Positions 56,816 to 64,000 of a DNA stretch of 64,000 bases are shown piece after piece (the first letter of the stretch is position 1; every line of letters begins with the position of its first letter). Below the pieces are notes generated by a model. The model had not been told where the DNA came from. It saw only the letters and a program-made list of their open reading frames with translations, and searched no databases. Where the stretch lies: assembly GCF_000063605.1 (NCBI RefSeq), contig NC_009497.1:496001-560000 (forward strand), written 5' to 3'. Source of the stretch: Mycoplasmopsis agalactiae PG2 (GTDB lineage: Bacteria; Bacillota_I; Bacilli_A; Mycoplasmatales; Metamycoplasmataceae). The position numbers were made by a program, and so were the translations under genes.

Positions 56816-57709
56816 ATGGCTGTTGGCATAGTTGTTGAATATAATCCTTTTCACAATGGTCATATTAGGCAAATTAAGTGAATAAAGAATAAATTCCCAA
56901 ATGAAAAAATTATTGTAGTAATGAGTGATAAATTTACCCAAAGAGGAGAGCTAGCAGTAGCTTCATTTTCAAAGCGTGCTAGAATTGCTAAAAAATATGG
57001 AGTCGACAAAGTGCTAAAGCTTAGCTTTAAAGAAACAGTGCAAGCTGCTCATGTATTTGCTCATAATGCAGTTATGAAACTGTATAAAAAAGGGGAAATT
57101 GACAAGTTAGTTTTTGGCTCAGAGTCAAATAATGTCGAATTAATGATTGCAGTTGCTAAAGGACTAAAAGAAAAAGAAAAAGAATTTTATCAATTAGTTA
57201 AAACACTGCAAAAAAAGGAAAAAATTAGTTTTCCTAAAGCTTCTTCAATGGCAATAAACATATTGTTTGGCCATAATTTTATTATGCCAAACGACATTTT
57301 GTCTTTTGAATATATCAAAACAATTATTAACAATAATTTGCCTATTATTCCGTATTCAATAGAAAGAAATGTTGGTTTTCATTCTGAACAAACTAATGAC
57401 ATATATGCTTCAGCATCATCGTTGAGAAAAATGATTTTTGAAAGAAAAGATATATCTAATTTTTCGCCAATGAAGTTTAAGAGAACTCCTAAATCAGTTG
57501 CATCTTTATACAAAACATTTCAAACAAAAGTGTTAAATAACAAAGAAAAAATCAAAGACTTTCCCGTTGTTTCTGAAGGGCTAGAAAACTTAATAATAAA
57601 AAATATAGAACAGCCTGACTATGATTCTTTTGTTGAAAAGTGCACTTCAAAACGGTATACATCCTCAAGAATCAAAAGAATTATTGCTTGAGTACTGCAT
57701 GAATTATAA
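56816..57709 (+). CDS. tmcAL: tRNA(Met) cytidine acetate ligase (TmcAL/YlbM)
   Basis: A 297-residue adenylyltransferase-fold protein. The nucleotide-binding motif is VVEYNPFHNGHIRQI with HNGH, followed by the early QRGELAVASFSKRARIA region and GSESNNVELM. The family forms N4-acetylcytidine at the wobble position of elongator tRNA-Met from acetate and ATP. In some mycoplasmas it has been annotated only as nucleotidyltransferase. Confidence 0.88.
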
Positions 57710-57746
57710 AAACCAATAGCCTTGTTTTATAGCGCTATTGGTTTTT
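57708..57746. terminator. Bidirectional terminator tmcAL/lipoprotein
   Basis: A 13-bp stem AAAAACCAATAGC / GCTATTGGTTTTT encloses a 13-nt loop CTTGTTTTATAGC, again the dispersed word. It serves convergent genes. Confidence 0.88.
57723..57732 (+). repeat. Dispersed word TGTTTTATAG, copy 17
   Basis: Plus orientation, T-variant, forming the loop of the tmcAL/lipoprotein terminator. Confidence 0.8.
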
Positions 57747-57753
57747 AGATTAT

Positions 57754-58422
57754 TTATGCCTTGATTAATGTTAAAAGTGATCCTCAGTTTTCACTTGTTA
57801 AAATTTTTTCATATGCAGAGACTTTATCGCCTTCGCCCTTAAGATTTGCTTTTAATTCCTTAATTGCATCATCTAACTTTTTAATTTGCTTAGCATGTGC
57901 TTTTTGTTTGGCTTCATTTTTTGAAATTTCATTAAATTTTTGTTCAAAAATTTTGAAGATGTTTTCAAGAATAACTAATTTTACTATGCTAAATTCTTTA
58001 TCAAAGGCTTTGACTTCTTTTTTATGTTCATCTTGAGCCTTTTTTTCTAGTTTAGCAAGTTTTTTCTTATCAATGTTTTTAGGCTCTTTAATATTTTTTT
58101 TCTTAAATTCATTCAAGGATTCTGAATTTAAAATAAAAACATTTGATATTTCAGATTTAATTTCAAAATCCACTTTGTCATTTCCGAAAATTCATTTGTT
58201 AGTATCGTCTTCAAATTTAAGCATTTGACTAAGCGAGTATGCATGCTTTTCTTTATCAAAAATACTATTAATTTTGGCAATAGCTTTATTTCTGAATCCT
58301 TTATTAAACTTTGCTGCATCTTCAGATTTAAATTCATTTAATTTTCCACATTGTGCAGAAGCAAAAACTAATGAAATTGATAAACCACCAGCTATAAATG
58401 AATTGACTAATTTTCTATTCAT
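57754..58422 (-). CDS. Hypothetical lipoprotein with Lys-rich coiled coil
   Basis: A 222-residue lipoprotein; the signal peptide ends FASAQC (Cys 25). The mature protein has a Lys/Glu/Asp-rich region (about 105-200) with strong heptad character (KKLAKLEKKAQDEHKKEV), so a surface coiled coil is likely. AAAGGAG lies 5 nt before ATG 58422. I do not recognise a family. Confidence 0.8.
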
Positions 58423-58619
58423 AAAAGCTCCTTTTTTTCCTATGATTAAGTATCATATACCAAATTCTACAATTCTTATATTTTATTACAAAATTTAATG
58501 CTTGTTAGTTTTAAGCAGCTTATTATACACTCTTTAATTAAGACTTAAGATGTAGTTTTATGACGGTAATTTAGCTAAGAAAAAATCTGTTATTTTGCTA
58601 TCAAAAATTATGATGTTTA
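58423..58619. other. Divergent region lipoprotein/infC leader
   Basis: AT-rich with no frame. TTAAAAT-type -10 words toward infC occur near 58621-58627. Confidence 0.35.
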
Positions 58620-58639
58620 TGTTAAAATACTATAGCAAT

Positions 58640-58794
58640 ATTTAATTGCAGAAGTAGATTAAATTCTCACCTGATGGCCATAGCCTTGGGTTCTAGCTAC
58701 AATTAAAAATATCAATGATGTTTTTTGTAGATAGAAGTGATGAGAATCACTTTATTTTTATGTTTAATTTTTATCAAAAAACTAAGGAGTTATT
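58640..58794 (+). promoter_or_regulatory. infC-rpmI-rplT leader with terminator-like hairpin
   Basis: About 150 nt of structured leader precede infC. It includes a hairpin AAGTGAT / ATCACTT (58735-58751) followed by TTATTTTTATG, which looks like an attenuator. In Bacillus and other low-GC bacteria this operon is repressed by L20 binding its leader; the present fold could not be computed. Confidence 0.5.
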
Positions 58795-59445
58795 ATACAA
58801 AATTTCAAGAAAATAAAGAAGCCTGAACAAGAACACATGATTAATGAAAACATACCTTTTCAAAAAGTGTTCTTAATCGGTGCTGATGGTGAAAAAATAG
58901 GCGTTAAAAATACCTTTGAAGCCATTGAAATAGCCAAAGACAGCAAAATGGATTTAGTTTTAATTGCTGTTGAGCCAAAGCCAATTGCCAGAATTTTAGA
59001 CTATGGTAAGTTTAAATATGAACGTAAAAAGAAGCAAAAGGCTGCTAAAGAAAAACAAACAATAATTCAAAATCGTCAAATTAGATTAACAGCTATGACT
59101 GGTGATCATGATTTAAAAACTAAAGCTAGAAAAGCATTTGAGTTCTTATTAGATGGCGACAGAATCAAGGTTAGTTTGAAATTTAGAGGTCGTGAAATAA
59201 CTAGACCTGAATTAGGCTACACTATGATGAATAAATTTTATGAATTAGTAGAGGCTGTAGCTGAAAAAACAAAGGAACCTGAAATAATTGGCGAGCGTTT
59301 TCTTGATATGTATCTCCAACCTAATAAGGTCAAAGTTAATAAATACAAAAGAGAACATAACATAGTTGAAAATAAATCATCTGATTCAAATTCAAAAGAT
59401 TCTGATGATGATAAAGGAGCAAAAGATGCCAAAGATGAAGACTAA
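58795..59445 (+). CDS. infC: Translation initiation factor IF-3, apparent AUA start
   Basis: A 216-residue factor. The N-domain begins [20 protein letters not shown] after a short basic lead, and the C-domain has [22 protein letters not shown] (58784-58789) is followed by TTATT and then ATA at 58795, in frame, giving a 5-nt spacing. The first ATG (58837) has no ribosome site, so initiation at AUA (or AUU 58792) is likely, as infC in many bacteria uses a non-AUG start for IF3 autoregulation. The C-terminal tail after residue 190 is acidic Asp/Ser/Lys-rich. It overlaps rpmI by 20 nt. Confidence 0.92.
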   Translation: MQNFKKIKKPEQEHMINENIPFQKVFLIGADGEKIGVKNTFEAIEIAKDSKMDLVLIAVEPKPIARILDYGKFKYERKKKQKAAKEKQTIIQNRQIRLTAMTGDHDLKTKARKAFEFLLDGDRIKVSLKFRGREITRPELGYTMMNKFYELVEAVAEKTKEPEIIGERFLDMYLQPNKVKVNKYKREHNIVENKSSDSNSKDSDDDKGAKDAKDED

Positions 59446-59614
59446 AAGCGCTCTTAAAAAAAGAATTAAAGTAACAGCAACTGGTAAAGTTATCCGTGAG
59501 CAAGCTTATCGTTCACATTTAGCCCAAAATAAAACCACAAAACAAAAACGTCAATCTCGTAAATCTGCGCAAATGCACAGTTCTGATCTAAAGAGATTCA
59601 AGGCATTAATTTAA
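59426..59614 (+). CDS. rpmI: 50S ribosomal protein L35
   Basis: A 62-residue basic ribosomal protein. [20 protein letters not shown] is the family start. AAAGGAG lies 6 nt before ATG 59426, inside the infC tail. The operon order infC-rpmI-rplT is universal. Confidence 0.97.
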   Translation: MPKMKTKSALKKRIKVTATGKVIREQAYRSHLAQNKTTKQKRQSRKSAQMHSSDLKRFKALI

Positions 59615-59640
59615 TAATTTTTTATTAAGAAGGTAATATT

Positions 59641-59991
59641 ATGAGAGTAAAAGGTGGAACAGTTACAAGAGCTAGAAGAAAGAAATGAATAAAACTAGCT
59701 AAGGGTTATTTTGGACACAAATCAATCGGATATAAAGTTGCTAAACAAGCTGTTGTTAAGTCTTGAACATACGCTTTTAGAGACCGTAAACAAGTTAAAA
59801 GAGACTATAGAAAATTATGAATTTCTCGTATAAGTGCTGCTGTTAGATTAGAAGGCTTATCTTATTCAAAATTTATTAATGGTCTTAAAAAATCAAACAT
59901 TACTATTAACCGTAAAATGTTATCAGAACTAGCTATTAATGAACCTCAAGTGTTTTCACAACTAATTGCTATTGCAAGAGATTCTGAATAA
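59641..59991 (+). CDS. rplT: 50S ribosomal protein L20
   Basis: A 116-residue ribosomal protein. [20 protein letters not shown] with Trp encoded by TGA, then [20 protein letters not shown] and [17 protein letters not shown]. The frame contains several TGA codons. L20 also represses its own operon in relatives. Confidence 0.97.
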
Positions 59992-59996
59992 TTAAA

Positions 59997-60026
59997 GAAG
60001 TAGATAGATTACTATCTGCTTTTTTA
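59997..60026 (+). terminator. infC operon terminator
   Basis: AGTAGATAG and CTATCTGCT form a stem with a 4-nt loop, followed by TTTTTT. Confidence 0.7.
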
Positions 60027-60037
60027 ATTTATGTAAC

Positions 60038-60071
60038 AAAAAAAGCAAGATTTTATTCTCTTGCTTTTTTT
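60038..60071 (-). terminator. Terminator of the helicase gene
   Basis: AAAAAAAGCAAGA / TCTTGCTTTTTTT with an 8-nt loop. It lies directly at the end of the out-of-frame helicase tail (stop at 60070), supporting that tail as the original gene end. Confidence 0.75.
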
Positions 60072-60316
60072 AATCTTTTAAGTCAATAATTGCGGTATTA
60101 ATTATTGTTTCTCTGCTTAAAATTTGCTCTCATTTCTTAACATTTTCTTCAAATGATTCATTGTTTGCCAATTTATCTTTATTATCTAAATAGTCATTTG
60201 AAAGTTCTGATGATTCTAGGCTTATATTGCTTGTATTATTATTTTGGGGTATCTGTTCTGCTTCTAATGTATGAGTTTGACTAACATAATTATTTAAGTT
60301 ATTAGAACTATCAAAT
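60070..60316 (-). pseudogene. Out-of-frame C-terminal tail of the helicase
   Basis: At the A6 tract (60311-60316 region) one extra A would continue the helicase as Lys-Ser-Glu-Phe-Asp and add about 75 Asn/Ser/Glu-rich residues ending IIDLKD at the TAA 60070-60072, directly before the terminator. In the current sequence this frame is not entered. Confidence 0.5.
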
Positions 60317-63300
60317 TCGCTTTTTTATAGGATTTTTCGTCAGATAGTTCATTATCATAATTATCTGTAAATTCATTATTATTAACAACACTGTTTTCAA
60401 TATAGTTAATTATTTCATCATAGATTTTATCTTTAGTTGTAGCTCAGCTCAAGCTATTAACTAAATAGATATTATATTTTTTGCTCTTTATAAATTTATA
60501 TAAGTCTTTTTGCAAGATATACTTTTCTATATCGTTTTGATACTCGTAATTATCAATTATGAAGCACATTATATTTTTGTTATTGTGCTTTAAAATGTAA
60601 TCAATTTTGAGTGTTCCAATAGACTCATTGCTTGCAAGAGTCATACTATCATAGTCTTTAATTAACTCATTGATTGAGTTTTCTAGTTGAATTTGAAACT
60701 CTGGTTTTTCAACTTCTATACCTATATTTAGCTCACTTTGGGCAAAATTGTCATTAGATACAAATTCTTGCTTTTCTTTAGAATCTAACTCCAAAAACTC
60801 TAGTCATTTTTTAAAAACATAAACATCTTCATTGCCAGTTAACACACTAACATCACTAGAATTAAGACTTTTGAGCACTATCATCTTATCCTTAGCTCTT
60901 GATATTGCAACATTTAATGCATTTTTACCGCCAGGACGTCCAACATATGTTGAGTGAAATAAAACACTGCTATCATACGCTATAGAAGCTATAACTAAGT
61001 CTGCTTCATCACCTTGAATATTTTCAATATTTCTTAAAAGTAGCTTACCTTCAATTATTGCATTTTCCAAATTTGACTCTTGTTTAAAAATTTTGGTAGT
61101 TATATAATCTTGCTGTTTGGCATTAAAACATAATAAAATTATTTTCTCATATTTATCCAAGTTTTCTTTGGCAATTTTAATTGCTAAATTAGCTTCAATT
61201 TCATTTTTATTATCTTCTCAAGCACCATTAGCGTCAATAACTTCAATTGATTGATAATTTTTATTATTTAAATTAGTATCAATTACATCAAGCGAGCTGT
61301 TATAAAAATATTTACTACTAAAAGTCATTAAGGATGCATAATTTGACCGGTAGTTTTTATCTAATAGGATATTATAAACCCCTACACCTTTAGCAAAATC
61401 AAGCATTGAATCAACTTTGCCAAAAATAGTTTCTTCGTCGCTTACTCTAACACCAAATCAATTACTTGGTTTCATTTGCTGATCATCGCCGGCCAACACT
61501 TTTATTTTTGACAAATATAATACTGGTAAGCCTTTTTCAATAAAAATTTGGCTAGATTCATCCAGTATGCCATAGTCTAATTCTCCTTTATTTCAGGCAG
61601 ATAAGTCAGCTTCAGGTGTAACAATTATTATTGGAAAAAGCTTTTTGATCATATTCGGAAAGCGTTTCATAAACTTATATGGCTCAATAATAGCAAGCCT
61701 TGCAGTAGCAGCAAATTCAGTATATTCAGCCTTTTCATCATCATTAAATTGCATAATTGAATTAATGATGTTTTTAGTTATAAAGCGTTTAAGCTCATTT
61801 TGGTCACTAGTTTGCTCATTATCATAATTAGGCAATATGATTGCAAGACTCTTTATGTAATCAAAATCAGATGGTGTTAAATTTTTCTTAAGCCTTACAA
61901 TTTCATCCAAATTGCCTGTAAAATTGTTGAATTCGTCAAATAATTGTCTTGATAGTTTGCTAATTAATCAATAATTTTTCTTGTGTATTTTAAAGCTTAA
62001 GTTATTGTCTTTTAGCATAAATTTTCTTAGCTCTCAAGCACTAGAAAATTTAAATTTCATTGGATATTTAATACTATCAGGCAAATTAATAATTTTTTCT
62101 CATAGTTCATTAGTTAAACTTGAACCTGCTTTATGAATAGGATTAATTAATCTGAGCGCATGATTAAATCTCTTGTCATTCGAAATCATTTGGATGTCAT
62201 TAACAAAATTTATTTCATCATTTGTAATGATTCTTAGTGGTTTTAAATTATCAACTTCTTCGTAATTTTCTAAGTAGTCTAGATATTCTTTAATAGGCTC
62301 ATAAAATGACTTTTTGTTCATATTTTTAGAATTAAGCATAAACAAGCAAAAGATTTTTAGTATTCCCATTCTGTTTCTAATAACTTCTAAAGCTGCCTTT
62401 TTTTGTGAACAAACTATTGCTGTTTTTGAATATACTAAAACATTAGTTAGAATGTTAACTATTGTTTGACTTTTACCAGTTCCTGGAGGCCCTCAAATAA
62501 TTGTGTTTTGGTTAAGTGAACTTGCAATAGCTCTATCTTGTGAATAATTAGTGGCTGCTATTTTAAAAAGGCTTGTTTTAGGATTAAACAAAATGTCGTT
62601 TATCCTTTTTTTATAGATGTTTTTGTTAAATTCAACTTGCAAAATTTTGTTAAGCTCGTTGTTATTGATTATTTCAAGCATTCTGTTTCTAATATAGCCA
62701 CCAGAAGGCTGAAAAAGTCCTAGAACTACTCCGCCAGCAAATTGTAATGATTCATTAATGATTTCTTCAGCACTTAAGGAATTAAATGAAGAATTTAAAT
62801 TCACTTTAAGCTCATAAATTTGCCCTCAGAGCTCATGCAAATTTTTTATTAATTCTTTTATGCTTCAGTCACCATAATTGTCAGTCACTTCTAGGTCAAA
62901 ACCTGCATTATTAAGTAAAAATAAAAGCTTTTCATTAGGCTTAATGTCGCCATTAGAAATCAAAAATGGTCTAGCATTTCTAATTTCTAAATACACTTCT
63001 TTAAAAAACAAAGGAGCATAAACGCTCTTGCCATCAATAGAAACTTGTACAAATAAAAAACCTAGATGCATAGGTCAAATGTTTGTTTCAGCGTTTATTT
63101 CGTTAGCTTTATTTAAAAATAACTTTCATTTGAGTGATTGTCGTTGAAAATTAGCCCTAATTTCATTGATTATTTTGTTTTTTGTAAAATGAAAATCTTT
63201 TTTAAGCTGGTTAAGCCTTTGCGTACTTAATTCATAGTTATTTTCTTCTAATATTGCAATGGTTTCGTCATAATCATTAGACTTTTCTAAAAGCTGACAA

Positions 63301-63509
63301 ACTCTGATTAAATTAACTTCCAAAATAGGAATATCAAAATTCTTATTCGAATAAATTAAATCAAAAGCTTCTGGACCAAAAAGGGAATAAAAATCAAAAC
63401 AATACTTGTTATTTACCTTAGTAAAAATTGCTTGATCAGATGGATTTACATCTAAAAGATTATTTAAAATGCTTTGGTATTGTTTAGTTTTATTATTTTT
63501 ATTTTCCAT
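60294..63509 (-). CDS. SF1 (UPF1/DNA2-like) helicase with nuclease-like C-terminus
   Basis: A 1071-residue protein. It has an N-terminal 300 residues of unknown fold, then Walker A GPPGTGKSQTIVN (near residue 338), motif II DESSQ, GDDQQMKPS, the Arg in LDKNYRSN, ENIQGDEADLVI and NVAISRAKDKM (near 860), the order of UPF1/DNA2-type helicases with a long insertion after motif Ia. Residues about 930-1010 have the strand pattern KIDYILKH...MCFIID...KKYNIYLV of a Vsr/DUF559-like nuclease domain, although the second acidic residue is weak. Similar large helicases act in repair or phage defence. The present stop follows an A6 frameshift. Confidence 0.82.
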
Positions 63510-63673
63510 AGTTTGTCCTTAATAATTTATTAATAGTGATATTATATATTTCTAAAAAAGCAATTATTCAATTTTGCTAATATTAATTGATTTTTGGATG
63601 ATTATTTGGTTGCAGTATTAATGAGTTAAAGGTGTATAAAATTTACCAAAACGCCTGTTTTATAGGAAAATAA
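63510..63673. other. Upstream region of the helicase
   Basis: AT-rich, with no frame. It holds the helicase promoter and a CTGTTTTATAG word at 63655-63665. Confidence 0.35.
63655..63665 (+). repeat. Dispersed word CTGTTTTATAG, copy 18
   Basis: Plus orientation, intergenic between the helicase start and the terminator of the right-edge gene. Confidence 0.85.
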
Positions 63674-63695
63674 AAACAAAACCTGAGTTTTGTTT
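63674..63695 (-). terminator. Terminator of the membrane protein gene at the right edge
   Basis: AAACAAAAC / GTTTTGTTT with a 4-nt loop and a T-rich tail on the minus strand, 40 nt past the TAG at 63736. Confidence 0.65.
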
Positions 63696-63735
63696 CTTTA
63701 TTTTATATTAGTTTCATAGTGTTGTGAATGCAAAA

Positions 63736-64000
63736 CTATTGCATTTCTAAAGTTTGCGCCCTAATGCTCCTGTTAACTCTTTTAACAGTAGCTAATTCAA
63801 TGCAAACTAGAATTAGTTGTGCTACAAGAATACCTGATAGTATTCAAATTAATCATTTGTTTATAAAAATAACTAAGTTACTGTTTGCAGCTGATTTGAT
63901 TACATTTTTAATCATAAAAGGCTCGAAGTATAATAATGCATATAATGCTGTTGCACCTGCAAATAGTAGCAGTGAAAATAAAGCGTATAGAATAAATGAT
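63736..64000 (-). CDS. Membrane protein, partial (C-terminal end)
   Basis: About 88 codons of a leftward gene that enters from beyond the right edge. Two membrane segments are visible (LYALFSLLLFAGATALYALL and ILSGILVAQLILVC) with a basic C-terminal end RSIRAQTLEMQ. Two TGA are read as Trp. Too little is present to name a family. Confidence 0.65.

Overview
The window is a piece of a low-GC mollicute chromosome that uses UGA as tryptophan. Almost every long gene (smc, glpK, aspS, rplT, the Ca-ATPase and others) reads through several in-frame TGA codons at plausible Trp positions, and only TAA/TAG end genes. The many short-spaced prolipoproteins, in particular one with the signal peptide MKKSKFLFLGSVASLSAIPF ending VAAKC, point to the Mycoplasma (Mycoplasmopsis) bovis / agalactiae group. 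That species assignment is an inference from remembered families, not a database match.

Layout. 0-11.4 kb is an accessory, surface-variable region. It holds a broken transglutaminase-like lipoprotein, a cytosine-methylase / HNH-endonuclease restriction-modification pair whose methylase is frameshifted in a G6 tract, and two paralogous zinc alcohol dehydrogenases flanking three lipoprotein genes. Two of those lipoproteins are disrupted in homopolymer runs, and the third (Vsp-like) has a GA/CT dinucleotide repeat in its promoter. 11.4-22.1 kb is a core block: a frameshifted dprA, a Cof-type HAD hydrolase, a YitT protein, then the conserved leftward cluster asp23-fakA-plsX-rnc-smc, with recO divergent from it. 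22.2-31.5 kb holds a tandem pair of DHH phosphoesterases (NrnA-like), an acid-phosphatase-like lipoprotein, glpK-glpF and the convergent aspS and hisS. 31.7-42.4 kb holds a doubly frameshifted amino-acid permease, a TsaC/YrdC-like protein, holA, RNase P RNA, rplM-rpsI, tRNA-Ile(GAU), a small cupin overlapping galU, tRNA-Ser(GCU) and a P-type Ca2+-ATPase. 42.6-58.4 kb is transport and surface: an ABC-2-like permease/ATPase pair followed by three overlapping lipoprotein-like genes, phosphohexomutase, an ECF S-component with nusB, acpD, ptsH, two Opp-like permeases plus a 739-residue lipoprotein but no adjacent ATPases, tmcAL and another lipoprotein. 58.6-64 kb holds the infC-rpmI-rplT operon with its leader and an apparent AUA start, a large SF1 helicase, and the end of a membrane protein.

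How the parts fit together. Glycerol uptake and phosphorylation (GlpF, GlpK), fatty-acid activation and phosphatidate synthesis (FakA, PlsX), and peptide/ion/vitamin import fit a parasite that scavenges lipids, peptides and vitamins. Nanornase-type DHH enzymes and the surface phosphatase fit nucleotide salvage.

Two signals stand out. (1) An 11-bp word, CTGTTTTATAG, or its T-variant TTGTTTTATAG, occurs 18 times on both strands. It lies mainly just after stop codons and inside the loops or stems of terminators, with a minority inside genes. This distribution resembles DNA-uptake sequences or another dispersed protein-binding site, and I do not recognise it. (2) Eight single-base disruptions in six genes, seven of them in runs of 6-8 identical bases, suggest slipped-strand phase variation, gene decay or homopolymer sequencing error. 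The methylase, the lipoproteins and the promoter GA repeat are the best candidates for true phase switches.
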